Source: Litoreibacter ponti (lineage in GTDB: Bacteria; Pseudomonadota; Alphaproteobacteria; Rhodobacterales; Rhodobacteraceae). From it: a stretch of DNA of 64,000 nt. Positions 43,303 to 53,800 of the stretch are shown in pieces. The stretch lies in contig NZ_QBKS01000001.1 in NCBI RefSeq assembly GCF_003054285.1, positions 2,170,001-2,234,000 on the forward strand. The letters are read 5' to 3'. The position numbers and the translations under genes are program-made. Every line of letters begins with the position of its first letter. The stretch's first letter is position 1. The notes under the pieces were generated by a model that was not told where the DNA came from, did not search any database, and saw only the letters and a program-made list of their open reading frames with translations.

Positions 43303-45117
43303 ATGCACGTCGGAGAGTCCTTCAGATCAGGCCGGAACTGGCTCAGCGATTTCATCCCGGCAACGGGGATGAAAGGCGTGCATTGGGTCGTTGTTCTCCT
43401 CTCCCTGGTGATGACGCTGATCGCATGGCAAATCGCCGAACAACAGGTCGAAAAGCAGATCAGGCAACGGTTTGAAAGCTCGCTGGATCGGACCGTGGGC
43501 CTGATCGAAGATCGGATGAACAAGTATGAGGATGCTCTTTGGGCCGGTGTTTCAGCCGTCGAGTCCCATGGAGGCGACATGACGCTGAAGCAATGGCGCA
43601 TCTTTTCTCAAAATCTTAGAATTGAAGAGAGATACCCGGGCATCAACGGGATTGGGGTGATCCACTTCCTCGATGGGGCCAACGATCAAGAGTATCTGCG
43701 CACGCGAAGGGCTGAACGGGCCGACTTCGTCATCCATCCGCAACACGACCAAGCCGTAAGCATGCCGATTTCCTTTATCGAACCGCAGGCCAGCAACGCG
43801 GCGGCAGTCGGCCTGGACGTCGCCCATGAGGAAAACCGCAGAACAGCTGCTCTTGCGAGCCGCGACACCGGCAAAGCCCAGATCACCGGACCGATCGTGT
43901 TGGTACAGGACGAGGGAGCCACACCCGGATTTCTCTTCTATGCGCCATTTTTTGCAGGTGGTCCGCAACCGGATGTCACTTCACGGCGTGAGAATTTCCT
44001 CGGCGCGGTCTACGCGCCTTTTGTTGTTCGCAAGTTGCTGGATGGATTGCTGTCCCAAGAGCTCAGACAGATAAACCTGTCGATCTCTGACGATGGCGAG
44101 ACGATCTATGATGAGCACCTCGCAGACGATCCACTCTATGACCCGGACCCGCTATTTACGCGGGAAATCAAGCTGCCACTCTACGGCAGAGAGTGGCAAT
44201 TGGACGTGCGAACAAACCTTGCCTTTCGGCAAGGCAACTCTGTGTCACAGCCGATTCTGATCCTCATCGGCGGCCTGATCATCGAAGCCTTGCTGATCTC
44301 GATTTTCCTGATGCTGTCCCGCGCGCACAAATCCGCGATCAAGTACGCGGACCGCGTGACGGAAGAGTTACGGCAGAAGACCGAAACACTCGAGCGGACC
44401 AATTCCGAGCTTCAGCAGTTCGCCTATGCGGCGTCACACGACCTGAAGACACCAATTCGTGGCATCGGCGGGCTGACCGGACTGCTTCGGGAAGATCTCA
44501 AGGAATACATGTCATCGAAAGATGCAAACCCGGACGTCGCAATGGGCCTGGAGCTTATCGAGGAGCGGGTGCGCCGAATGCAGAACCTCACGTCCGGAAT
44601 TCTTGAGTTCTCTCGGTCCGGGTGCGCGCAAGCTGACGAGCCTCCACTTGACCTTCGCAAGTTCGTAACGGACCTGCGATCAGATCTCGACCTGCCTTCA
44701 GACGCGCTCGACCTTAACGGATCGGTCGATCAGATTTCTGTCGCGCCAAGTTCATGTCGCCGCGTACTGGAAAACCTGGTGACCAACGCGATCAAACATC
44801 ACGACAACAAACGTCCCATCAAGGTGATCCTGACAGCGACAGAGTCGGGTGACTGGATGGAGATTGCCGTCAGCGACAATGGGCCCGGCATCGACGAAGC
44901 CTACCACGCCAAGGTTTTCGAAATGTTCCAGACCCTGCGCATGAGCTCTGCGGCAGAAAGTACCGGTCTTGGCCTCGCTATTGTCAAGAAAGCCGTTGTG
45001 CAGAACGGGGGACACGTCTGGGTCGAGTCAGAACCGGGTAAGGGAGCTACTTTCAGGTTTCTTTGGCCGATCGAAACTTCGTCGCCGAATGAACTACCGT
45101 GCGAGCAAGCCGCATGA
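43303..45117 (+). CDS. CHASE-domain sensor histidine kinase
   Basis: A 604-residue membrane sensor. A first membrane helix (about 25-43) is followed by an extracellular CHASE-like domain (about 65-270, with NLRIEERYPGINGIGVIHFLDG), then a second membrane helix (about 322-344), a HisKA dimerisation domain with the phospho-accepting His379 (YAASHDLKTPIRGI), and a HATPase domain with ENLVTNAIKHHDN, DNGPGID and STGLGLAIVKKAV. CHASE domains sense small extracellular ligands such as cytokinin-like or amino acids; the ligand is unknown. The response regulator starts 12 bases later, so the pair is a co-transcribed two-component system. Confidence 0.93.
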   Translation: MHVGESFRSGRNWLSDFIPATGMKGVHWVVVLLSLVMTLIAWQIAEQQVEKQIRQRFESSLDRTVGLIEDRMNKYEDALWAGVSAVESHGGDMTLKQWRIFSQNLRIEERYPGINGIGVIHFLDGANDQEYLRTRRAERADFVIHPQHDQAVSMPISFIEPQASNAAAVGLDVAHEENRRTAALASRDTGKAQITGPIVLVQDEGATPGFLFYAPFFAGGPQPDVTSRRENFLGAVYAPFVVRKLLDGLLSQELRQINLSISDDGETIYDEHLADDPLYDPDPLFTREIKLPLYGREWQLDVRTNLAFRQGNSVSQPILILIGGLIIEALLISIFLMLSRAHKSAIKYADRVTEELRQKTETLERTNSELQQFAYAASHDLKTPIRGIGGLTGLLREDLKEYMSSKDANPDVAMGLELIEERVRRMQNLTSGILEFSRSGCAQADEPPLDLRKFVTDLRSDLDLPSDALDLNGSVDQISVAPSSCRRVLENLVTNAIKHHDNKRPIKVILTATESGDWMEIAVSDNGPGIDEAYHAKVFEMFQTLRMSSAAESTGLGLAIVKKAVVQNGGHVWVESEPGKGATFRFLWPIETSSPNELPCEQAA

Positions 45118-45128
45118 GGGGAAAGCAG

Positions 45129-45572
45129 ATGAATATACTTCTTGTCGAAGACAATGACATCGACGTCATTCTGTTTAGGCGCGCGCTGAAGGGCTCGGGC
45201 CACGAAAACGCACTCGTCCGCGCCCATGACGGGCTGGAGGCGCTGGACATTCTGAAAGAACGGCATTGCGAGACGAAGATTGAGGACCCATTCGTCATTC
45301 TTTTGGACATCAATATGCCGCGCATGAACGGCCATGATTTCCTTGAAGCGCTCCGACATGAGGAAGGCCTGCGCAAATCACGCGTCGTGGTAATTACGAC
45401 CTCTGACGATCCGCGAGATATTGATCGTGCCTACGAAAGACAGGCTTGCGGCTACGTCGTCAAACCGGTTGGAACTTCTGAAATGCGCGAAACCATCGAC
45501 ACGCTTAATCGCTTCTGGGACATCTGCGAGGCTCCAAAAACCTCGGGCGACAGAAGCTTGGACCGCATCTAA
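45129..45572 (+). CDS. Single-domain response regulator, Rcp1-like
   Basis: A 147-residue receiver with no output domain. The phospho-accepting Asp60 (FVILLDINMPRMNG), the acidic pair Glu7-Asp8 (LVEDND) and Lys112 (VVKPVG) are present. The longer loop between helix 2 and strand 3 (ERHCETKIEDPF) is typical of the Rcp1 group that partners phytochrome-like kinases. ATG 45129 was chosen because MNILLVEDN is the family start. It follows the CHASE kinase by 11 bases and probably works by protein contact or a phosphorelay. Its stop overlaps the convergent tetR stop. Confidence 0.92.
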   Translation: MNILLVEDNDIDVILFRRALKGSGHENALVRAHDGLEALDILKERHCETKIEDPFVILLDINMPRMNGHDFLEALRHEEGLRKSRVVVITTSDDPRDIDRAYERQACGYVVKPVGTSEMRETIDTLNRFWDICEAPKTSGDRSLDRI

Positions 45573-46216
45573 TTGGCCAATACGCGCTCGGCGACGTCTT
45601 GCAACAGAAAATCCAATTCGACATCACCCCCCATTTTCGACAGGCGATTATCGTGAAGTATGAAAGACAGGCCATGCACAAAACTCCAAAGCATAAAACC
45701 GCGGCGGCGCACCTCATCGGTAATGGACTTCTCATCCAGACATAACGCGACTTCTCGCAAAACAATTCCGAAAGTCTGCTCCCCGGCTTGCTGCAGCCGC
45801 TCGTCATCGAGCCCGTCGGTGAATCCGCCAAATTTCAACCGAAAGACCCCCGGCTCTTCCAGCGCGAAATTCACATATTCAGAGCCCAACGCCTTGATGC
45901 GTTGCGGCGACTTGGCGGGTATCTCTGCAAGCGAGGCTTCCATGTTCTCGCGGTGCCGCGCCATCCCCTCAAGAACGACGGCAACCAGCATATCTGTCTT
46001 GCTTTTGAAGTGCTTGTACGGCGCGGCGGTGGACACGCCCGCCAAGCGGCATGCATCCGAGACTGAGAACCCGTCGGGCCCCTTTTCTTCGACCAAGCGG
46101 CGCGTCGCTTCGATCAGGCCCGCGCGCAGATCACCATGGTGATATCCCGATTTCGCAAGGCCGCTCTCAGGCTCGGAAGTCGTCTTCAAGGATTGCGTTT
46201 TTGTTGGCTCTTTCAT
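45569..46216 (-). CDS. TetR-family transcriptional regulator
   Basis: A 215-residue TetR-type repressor. The N-terminal HTH (RRLVEEKGPDGFSVSDACRLAGVSTAAPYKHFKSKTDMLVAVV, about 35-76) is clear; the rest is the helical ligand-binding domain (TetR_C type WHG-like). It is divergent from an RND pump operon and most likely represses it, with a pump substrate as inducer. The ATG at 46216 is chosen; ATG 46228 is possible and the GTG at 46261 is unlikely because it lies in the promoter/operator region. Confidence 0.9.
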   Translation of the reverse strand: MKEPTKTQSLKTTSEPESGLAKSGYHHGDLRAGLIEATRRLVEEKGPDGFSVSDACRLAGVSTAAPYKHFKSKTDMLVAVVLEGMARHRENMEASLAEIPAKSPQRIKALGSEYVNFALEEPGVFRLKFGGFTDGLDDERLQQAGEQTFGIVLREVALCLDEKSITDEVRRRGFMLWSFVHGLSFILHDNRLSKMGGDVELDFLLQDVAERVLAN

Positions 46217-46245
46217 GATCCAATCCATCGCAGAACCCGTAGCAC

Positions 46246-46287
46246 TTGTCAAAGTAAGCACTTCTAACTTATGTTAGCGCGACTAAC
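46246..46287 (+). promoter_or_regulatory. Promoter and TetR operator ahead of the RND operon
   Basis: TTGTCA at 46246-46251 and TATGTT at 46270-46275 (18-base spacer) form a plausible -35/-10 pair for the pump genes. Overlapping it are three alternating half-sites: CTAAC (46264-46268), GTTAG (46273-46277) and CTAAC (46283-46287). They form two inverted repeats, CTAAC-TTAT-GTTAG and GTTAG-CGCGA-CTAAC. A repressor there would block the -10. TetR binding is inferred. Confidence 0.6.
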
Positions 46288-46304
46288 TTGCAAAGGATTC
46301 GGCC

Positions 46305-47462
46305 ATGTCTGATCGCAAACCCCATTCCGATGCCCCCGAAAAGCCGGGACGCTTTCGCCGCGCAATTCGACGTGTCGGGCGTGTGGGCCTCACCCTCGCG
46401 ATCCTTGCGGGCGCAGCTGTAAGTGTTCAATTTGGAGCGACTGAGCTAACGCGTCGCGCCGACGCCGCGCCATCACCTGACCCGGCACCAATCATCCCGG
46501 TTTCAGCGACGCCGCTGGATCGAAAGAACGGATACGACGTCACCCGTGCATTCGTCGGACAGATCGAGCCGAACAAAACCGTATCCATCTCATTCGAGCT
46601 TCCCGGTCAGTTAGACGAAGTTCTGGTAGACGAAGGAGCGCAGGTCGCTGCGGGGCAAACGCTCGCACGCCAAGACTTGTCGCTTTTACAGGCGGAACGC
46701 GGCCAGCTTGAAGCGTCGCGATCCGCGACGAAGGCTCAATTGAAGTTCGCAATTCAGACGACCGAACGCCGGGCGGAGCTGAACAAACGCGGCTTCACCA
46801 GTCAGGAAGGCGTCGACGAAGCCGTCGCTCGGCAAGATGAGCTTCGGTCGCGCATTGCCGAGATCGAGGCGGGATTGCGCAACATCGATATCCGGATCGG
46901 AAAGTCCGAACTGCGGGCGCCATTTGATGGCCGCGTCACCCAGCGTTTTGTGGATGGCGGCGAGACCCTTGGCGCGGGTCAGCCCCTGATGAGTCTGGTT
47001 AAGCTCTCACATCCGCAGGTGCGTTTCGGCGTTTCGCTGGATGTGGCTGAGGCCGACCTGCGCGAGGCGCTGATAAAGATTAATGGAGAAGAGCTGACCG
47101 CGAGGTTGGTCACTTTGCGTCCCGACATTGACCCTGTCACCCGGACGCGCACCGCAATTTTCGAAACCCAAGCAACCAGTGCCGCCTTCGGTCAAACGGC
47201 CATGCTGATCCTGCGCCAGAAGGTTCCAGCGGACGGGGTCTGGGTGCCGATCACCAGTCTCAAGGAGGGCGTGCGCGGTCAATGGACCGTTATGGCGCTT
47301 GATGACGAAAACACGGTTCGCGCCGCGGTCGTAGAAGTGCTGCATGCCGAAAGTACGCGCGTCTATGTGCGCACAGGCCTGCCAGACGGTGCGCTTCTGA
47401 TTGATGAAGGTCCGCAGCGGGTGACCGTTGGCCAGCGGGTCCAACCGACCCGGTCGATGTAG
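46305..47462 (+). CDS. RND efflux periplasmic adaptor protein
   Basis: A 385-residue membrane fusion protein (RND adaptor, HlyD/AcrA family). An N-terminal membrane anchor or signal (VGLTLAILAGAAVSVQF, about 27-43) is followed by lipoyl/barrel-sandwich halves (TVSISFELPGQLDEVLVDEGAQVAAGQTLARQD, and SELRAPFDGRVTQRFVDGGETLGAGQPLM) around an alpha-helical hairpin with EGVDEAVARQDELRSRIAEIEAG. It pairs with the RND pump that starts 10 bases after its stop. AAAGGA precedes the ATG. No outer-membrane channel gene is next to it. Substrate unknown. Confidence 0.92.
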   Translation: MSDRKPHSDAPEKPGRFRRAIRRVGRVGLTLAILAGAAVSVQFGATELTRRADAAPSPDPAPIIPVSATPLDRKNGYDVTRAFVGQIEPNKTVSISFELPGQLDEVLVDEGAQVAAGQTLARQDLSLLQAERGQLEASRSATKAQLKFAIQTTERRAELNKRGFTSQEGVDEAVARQDELRSRIAEIEAGLRNIDIRIGKSELRAPFDGRVTQRFVDGGETLGAGQPLMSLVKLSHPQVRFGVSLDVAEADLREALIKINGEELTARLVTLRPDIDPVTRTRTAIFETQATSAAFGQTAMLILRQKVPADGVWVPITSLKEGVRGQWTVMALDDENTVRAAVVEVLHAESTRVYVRTGLPDGALLIDEGPQRVTVGQRVQPTRSM

Positions 47463-47472
47463 GAGCGGCGCG

Positions 47473-50400
47473 ATGGAAACCCTGACCTTCCGCCAACCGC
47501 GCCTTGTGGCGTTGACCATCCTTGTGTTGGTCTCAGCAGGCCTTTCGTCCTTCCTGTCGCTGGGACGGCAAGAAGACCCCACCATCACCAATCTATTTGC
47601 GACTGTAACCACGCAGTTCCCAGGCGCCGATCCCGAACGGGTCGAGGCGTTGGTCACTGCAGAAATCGAAGATGAACTGCGCTCTATCGCGGAAATCGAC
47701 ACTGTCTTCTCGGTGTCCCGATCGGGCGTCTCGGTGGTGTCTGTCGAGCTGTTGGAAACCCTTGACGCGGCCTTGATCGAGCAGGTCTGGGCAGAAGCGC
47801 GCGATGCCGTGGAGGACGCTCGACGCAACTTTCCCCCAGGCGTTCTGGCACCGGAATTCAACGCCGAAGGCATCTCGGCCTATTCCGCGGTCATTTCGGT
47901 TACCGGCCTCGATGAAGGGACGCCGGTCACAGTCCTGTCGCGCCATGCCGAAGCCTTGGGCGATCGCTTGCGCGCGATCCCCTCCACCCGGGCCGTCGAC
48001 TTTTTCGGAGTGCCCGAAGAGGAAGTTCTGGTCAGCGTCGACCCGACCAAGGCCGCCGCGCTCGGGCTAACCGCAGCCGAGATATCAAACCGAATTGCAA
48101 AGGCCGATGGCAAGGTTCAGTCGGGACGGCTTCAGGGCGATGTCGATCTGACGATTTCCGTCACCGGCGAGATCGAGACGCTCGACAGATTGCGGCAGGT
48201 GGTTCTGCGCGAAAATGACCAGGGTGCGACCGTGACGCTTGGCGACATCGCGACCATCGATCGTGGACCGCGCAGCCCCGTATCCGAATACGCAATTGCA
48301 AACGGAAAGCCCGCGATCCTGGTTGGTGTCCTGGCCCAAGATAACGTGCAGATCGATCGCTGGATGGGCTTCCTGCGTAACGAGCTTGACGCGGGCGCCA
48401 GCCAAGTACCGCTTGGCATCGAAGAGACGCTCCTCTTCGATCAAAGCACCTACACACTGGACCGGCTTGCCGATGTCGGAACGAACATGGCGATTGGCGT
48501 TGGCCTCGTCGTTGCGGTTCTTCTCATCACGTTGGGCGTTCGCGCAGCGATGATCGTGGCGCTGGTCTTACCGGTCGTGTCTCTTGCCACCTTGGCCACG
48601 ATGAATTTCATCGGCTTGCCGATCCACCAGATGTCGGTCACCGGATTGATCGTGGCGCTTGGTTTGCTTGTCGACGCGGCGATCGTGATGACCGACGAGG
48701 TGCGCAGGCGCTTGCAGGACGGGATGGCGCGCAAGGATGCGGTCGGCGACGCGGTACGCAGGCTTGCGGCGCCGCTGCTGGCTTCAACCGTCACGACGGC
48801 GCTGGCGTTCACACCAATGATCCTGTTGCCGGGGCCTGCGGGAGATTTCGTAGGATCCATCGCAATCGCAGTGGTATTGATGCTTATCTGGTCGCTAGTA
48901 GTCGCCCTGACAGTCACGCCCGCGCTGGCCGGTTGGATTCTTCCGGAGGCTGACAAAGGCACGGCGCTGAGCCGTGGCATATCTATGCCCGCCCTCGCGC
49001 GCGTGTTCGAAGGATCAATCCGCCTTGCCGTCAACAACCCGATCCGCGCAATCGCCGTGTCACTGATCCTGCCGGTTCTGGGGTTCGCCGCGTTTCCCAC
49101 ACTGACGGCGCAATTTTTTCCGGGTGTGGAGCGCGACCAGTTCTATATCGAGATCGACATGGCATCTGGCTCTGCCCTCAGCCAAACCGCACAAACCGTC
49201 GCCGAAATGGACGACGTTATCCGCGCCGATGCCGGTGTCGAAAGCGTATACTGGACCGTTGGCCAATCCGGGCCCGCCTTCTACTACAACATCGTCGGCA
49301 ATCGCGCGCAGGAGCCCGGCTTCGCGCAGGCGATGGTGACAACGGTCACGAACGAAGACGCAGATCGACTTGTACGCAATCTGCAGGCCCGCTTCGACGC
49401 GGCGTTCCCCGATGCGCAAGTGATCGTGCGCGGTCTTGTGCAGGGCCCGCCCGTCGACGCCCCGGTCGAAATTTCCATCAAGGGGCAGGATATTTCGACG
49501 CTGCGCCTGCTGGGAGACGAGGTGCGCGCGATCATGGCGGATCTGGACGTAGTGACCCAGGCAAGGGCTGGCGTGAACGGTGGTGCGCCGCAGGTGCGCT
49601 TCCAGATCGACGAGGTGAAGGCCCGGCTGCTTGGTCTCGACGTGACCGACATCGCCGCGCAACTCAACACGGCGCTGGTTGGTCTGACCGGAGGCTCGCT
49701 CGTCGAAGGGACTGAACAATTGCCCGTGCGCGTGCGATTGGGCAACGGCCTGAACAGCGACCTGCAGGCGATCGCCGACATGCCGATCTTGCTGCCGAAC
49801 GCCGCGCAGGTCTCTGCCACGGGGGCATTTCCCGCAGTACCATTGTCGGAATTGGCCAGCCTCATCGTCGAGCCTTCCGAAAGCGTCATCACCCGCACCG
49901 ATGGGTTGCGCGAGAACACGGTTCAGGCGTTCATCGTCCCCGGCGTCCTGCCGGAAGAGGCGTTGCAAGAGGTGCTCACCGCACTCGACGCGCGCGGCTT
50001 TGCGCTGCCGTCGGGCTATACGCTCGAGCTTGGTGGCGACAGCGACGCGCGCTCCAATACGGTCGGAAATCTTCTGGCCTCTGTTGGTCTGATCGTCACG
50101 CTGACCATCGCCACGATCGCGCTAACCTTCAATTCCTTCCGCCTCACCGGGATCGCCCTTGTGGTTTGCGTTTTGTCCGCAGGGCTGTCGATGCTGTCGC
50201 TCGCGATCATGCAATACCCGTTTGGGATCAATGCGATCATCGGGGTCATTGGGTCCATCGGTGTGTCGATCAACGCCGCGATTATTATCCTGACAGGCTT
50301 GCAACAGGACCCGCAGGCAGCATCAGGCGACCGCGCCGCAATGGCGCGTGTGGTCACCGGGTCGAGCCGACACATCATATCGACCACGATCACGACCTTC

Positions 50401-50610
50401 GGCGGTTTCCTTCCCCTGATCCTTGAAGGGGGGGCATTCTGGCCTCCGTTCGCGGTCGCGATTGCGGGGGGTGTGCTGCTTTCGACCGTCGTGTCCTTCT
50501 ACTTCACTCCGCCGCTCTATGCCTTGGTGTATCGCCGGCAAAAACGCGACGCCCGTGAAACGGCACCCGACTACCCTGCGCCCGTTGTTCTGGATCTTGC
50601 GGCAGAATAA
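47473..50610 (+). CDS. RND efflux pump, inner-membrane transporter
   Basis: A 1045-residue proton-driven RND pump of the HAE1-like group, exporting drugs, detergents or other small molecules through an adaptor. The protein has twelve expected membrane helices and two periplasmic loops. Visible family landmarks include TVTTQFPGADPERVEALVTAEIEDEL at the N-terminus, GLLVDAAIVMTDEVRRRL in helix 4 with the Asp residues of the proton relay (LVDAAIV), and the duplicate ALINAAIIILTG in the second half. AGGAG ends within the adaptor's stop. No TolC-type partner is in the window; the pump must use one from elsewhere. Confidence 0.93.
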   Translation: METLTFRQPRLVALTILVLVSAGLSSFLSLGRQEDPTITNLFATVTTQFPGADPERVEALVTAEIEDELRSIAEIDTVFSVSRSGVSVVSVELLETLDAALIEQVWAEARDAVEDARRNFPPGVLAPEFNAEGISAYSAVISVTGLDEGTPVTVLSRHAEALGDRLRAIPSTRAVDFFGVPEEEVLVSVDPTKAAALGLTAAEISNRIAKADGKVQSGRLQGDVDLTISVTGEIETLDRLRQVVLRENDQGATVTLGDIATIDRGPRSPVSEYAIANGKPAILVGVLAQDNVQIDRWMGFLRNELDAGASQVPLGIEETLLFDQSTYTLDRLADVGTNMAIGVGLVVAVLLITLGVRAAMIVALVLPVVSLATLATMNFIGLPIHQMSVTGLIVALGLLVDAAIVMTDEVRRRLQDGMARKDAVGDAVRRLAAPLLASTVTTALAFTPMILLPGPAGDFVGSIAIAVVLMLIWSLVVALTVTPALAGWILPEADKGTALSRGISMPALARVFEGSIRLAVNNPIRAIAVSLILPVLGFAAFPTLTAQFFPGVERDQFYIEIDMASGSALSQTAQTVAEMDDVIRADAGVESVYWTVGQSGPAFYYNIVGNRAQEPGFAQAMVTTVTNEDADRLVRNLQARFDAAFPDAQVIVRGLVQGPPVDAPVEISIKGQDISTLRLLGDEVRAIMADLDVVTQARAGVNGGAPQVRFQIDEVKARLLGLDVTDIAAQLNTALVGLTGGSLVEGTEQLPVRVRLGNGLNSDLQAIADMPILLPNAAQVSATGAFPAVPLSELASLIVEPSESVITRTDGLRENTVQAFIVPGVLPEEALQEVLTALDARGFALPSGYTLELGGDSDARSNTVGNLLASVGLIVTLTIATIALTFNSFRLTGIALVVCVLSAGLSMLSLAIMQYPFGINAIIGVIGSIGVSINAAIIILTGLQQDPQAASGDRAAMARVVTGSSRHIISTTITTFGGFLPLILEGGAFWPPFAVAIAGGVLLSTVVSFYFTPPLYALVYRRQKRDARETAPDYPAPVVLDLAAE

Positions 50611-50643
50611 TGCCGACGGAATAGGCAACTGACGTAAGGTCCC

Positions 50644-50680
50644 GGAAGGCCAGCGCTCCCCTCGCTGGCCTTCCCCCTTG
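50644..50680 (+). terminator. Hairpin downstream of RND operon
   Basis: GGAAGGCCAGCG (50644-50655) and CGCTGGCCTTCC (50663-50674) pair perfectly over 12 bases with a 7-base loop, starting 34 bases after the RND stop. The following CCCTTG is only a weak U-tract, so termination efficiency may be modest. It lies in a 255-base gap that otherwise holds no gene I recognise. Confidence 0.7.
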
Positions 50681-50865
50681 CCAGACCCGAATTTCTGCGC
50701 TTCGCTGGTCGGACGTTCCCGCGCGATCGGCCTGTATTTTTCGGCCAGTTCTGATGTGCCATGCGGCAAGACTGCCGTCGGCATTTCATGCAGTTGTTAC
50801 GCGCAACCACATAAAATCAAAGAGCCCGCACGTATGTGACGCGGGCAGTTTTCAGGAGGATACGG

Positions 50866-53800
50866 ATGTCTCTCATTATCACTGGCGTATTGGATGGTCC
50901 GCTGCCCGGCGGGCTGCCGAAAGCGATCGAGATTCTGGTTGCCGCGGATGTAAGCGATCTATCGGTCTTCGGCGTCGGCGCCGCGAACAACGGCGGCGGC
51001 ACGGACGGGCAGGAATTCACCTTCCCCGCGCAAGCCGCGGCCGCGGGCACCTATCTCTACATTGGCACCGAGAGCGACGCGTTTGAAAGCTTCCTCGGGT
51101 TCGCGCCCGACTTCACCTCGAGCGTGGCGTCAATCAATGGCGACGATGCCATCGAGCTGTTCGAGAACGGCACCGTGATCGACACGTTTGGCGAGATTAG
51201 TGTGGATGGCACTGGGCAGCCGTGGGAGTATCTCGACGGCTGGGCCTCTCGCAATCCCGGCACGACAGCGAGCCCGACATTCGATATCAGCCAATGGACA
51301 TTCTCGGGACCAAACGCGCTTGATGGCGCAACCACGAATTCCGCCGCCACAACGCCCTTCCCGGCCGGTGGGCCTGTGACACCTCCGCCCGGCGCGCAGT
51401 TTGTCATTAACGAGGTGGATGCGGATCAAGCCAGCACCGACAGCGCGGAATTCATCGAGATTTACGACGGGGGCGTCGGCAATGCATCATTGGACGGGCT
51501 GAGCCTTGTGTTGTTCAACGGCAATGGCGACGCGTCCTATGACGCGATCTCGCTCGACGGCTTCTCCACAGATGAAAACGGGTATTTCGTCGTAGGCTCC
51601 GCAAATGTGCCCAATGTCGACCTGATCGAATTCACGACCAATGGGCTACAAAATGGCGCCGACGCCGTGGCGCTCTACAGCGGACCGCCCCCCGCGAACG
51701 GAACGCCAGCGACCACCGAAAATCTGATCGATGCCGTCGTCTATGACACGAATGAAGCCGATGACACAGGCCTGCTCGCGGCGCTCGGCCTGACCGAGCA
51801 ATTCAACGAAGACGCCAACGGTGACAGCGAAACCCAATCTGTCGCGCGCCTGCCGGATGGGTCCGGCGAATTTGTCGTTCAAACCGCCACCCCCGGCGAA
51901 AGCAACGAGATCGCGCCGCCTGCCGAGATCACGCTCATCAGCGAAATTCAGGGCGAGGCGACGACTTCTAATCTGGCAGAGATCGGCGAAGACGATCTGA
52001 GCCCCCTGATAGGCCAAGTCGTCACCGTTCGGGCCATTGTTACCGCCGATTTCCAGGACGGTCTGCTGGGCAGTCAGGGCGATCTCAACGGATTTTACAT
52101 CCAGGAAGAAGAAATCGACTACGATTTCAACGATCTCACCTCCGAAGGCATTTTCATTTTCGATGGCAGCAACCCCGATATCGATGTCGGAATTGGCGAC
52201 CTCGTGGAAATCACCGGCACCGTGTCCGAATTCCGCGGGCAGACACAGATCTCTGCAGATGTCGTCGCGGTTCTTGAAACTGACCAGATGCTACCGACGG
52301 CCGTGGATGTCGAATTCCCGACCGCCACCGTGCTTCAGGATGACGACGGCAACTACGTCGCCAATCTCGAAGCCTATGAGGGCATGTTGGTGAATATCGA
52401 GCAGGACATGACCGTGTCCGAGCTGTTCAACCTTGATCGCTTCGGCCAGTACAACGTGACGTCCGATGGCCGCCCGGTCCAGTTCACACAAGACAATGCG
52501 CCAGATGTCGCCGCGTTCGAGCAGCATTTGCAGGAGACCGCCGCGCGCACGCTCGTGCTCGATGATGGCCTGTCCAGTCAGAACCCGGACGAGTTGCGGA
52601 TCATCGACGGCAATGACGGCGTGCTCACCGCCGAGGACAGCTTCCGCATGGGCGACACGATCTCGGAAATCTCCGGCGTCGTGGGGTTTTCCTTCGGCGA
52701 GTTTCGCATTAACGCCGCCGAAGGGGTCTACGAGCAGACGGCCCCACGCCCGCAGACAACCGAAGAATTGGGTGGCAATTTCAAGGTCGCAAGCCTGAAC
52801 GTGCTGAACTATTTCACGACGATTGATGTGGAGGGCGCGCAGACGGATATTGGCCTCGACCCGCGCGGGGCAGACTCGCCTGAAGAGTTCGAGCGGCAGG
52901 CAGAGAAACTCATCAATGCAATTGTCGAGATTGATGCCGACGTGCTGGGTCTCATCGAGATCGAGAATGACTTCGCGGGCGACAGCTTCGCGATCCAGGA
53001 TCTGGTCGACCGTGTGAACGCGGCGATTGGTGAAGATGTCTACGCCTTCGTTGATCCGGGCCAGGAATTCGTAGGCGGTGACGCCATTGCCAATGGCATG
53101 ATCTACCGGACAGACCGGGTCGACTTGAATGGCGACATGGCGATCCTGACCGAGTTCGAAGGCCGCGACTTCATCGACCCGCTCGATGCAGGGCGAGGGC
53201 TCAATCGTGCCGCCATCGCACAGACATTCGAGGATATCGATACCGGCCAGACCATCACGATCTCGGTCAATCACCTGAAATCCAAAGGCTCGCTATCAGG
53301 TCTTGAGGTCGACGAGAATCAAGGCGACGGCCAGGGCAATAACAACGCCACCCGGACCGAGGCCGCAGATATCCTGGCGGATTGGCTCGCCAGCGATCCG
53401 ACCGGACAAGGCTCCGAGAACACGCTGATCCTTGGAGATCTGAATGCCTACGCGCGGGAAGACCCGCTGACCGTACTGGCAGATGCGGGCTACACCGATC
53501 TTGCCGCCGCCACGCTGGGTGAGAATGCCTATTCCTTTGTATTCGACGGCCAGATTGGAACACTCGATTACGCCCTTGCGAACGACGCTCTCGCCGACAA
53601 CGTGGTGGGCGTGACGGAGTGGCATATCAATGCCGATGAGGCCGACGCAATTGACTACAACCTCGACTTCGGACGCGACCCGACGCTCTTTGATGGCGAC
53701 AGCCCGGCGCGCAACTCGGACCACGACCCTGTCATCGTCAGTTTCGAGTTCGAACCCGTGCTCAACCAGATCGCAGGCACCAATCGCCGCGATGTGTTGT

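Noticed and set aside
43128..43601. 157-codon - strand frame overlapping the histidine kinase
   Set aside because: It overlaps the certain kinase gene by about 300 bases and shows no family features.
52291..53274. 327-codon antisense frame opposite the nuclease
   Set aside because: Shadow of the nuclease coding sequence; no recognisable domain.
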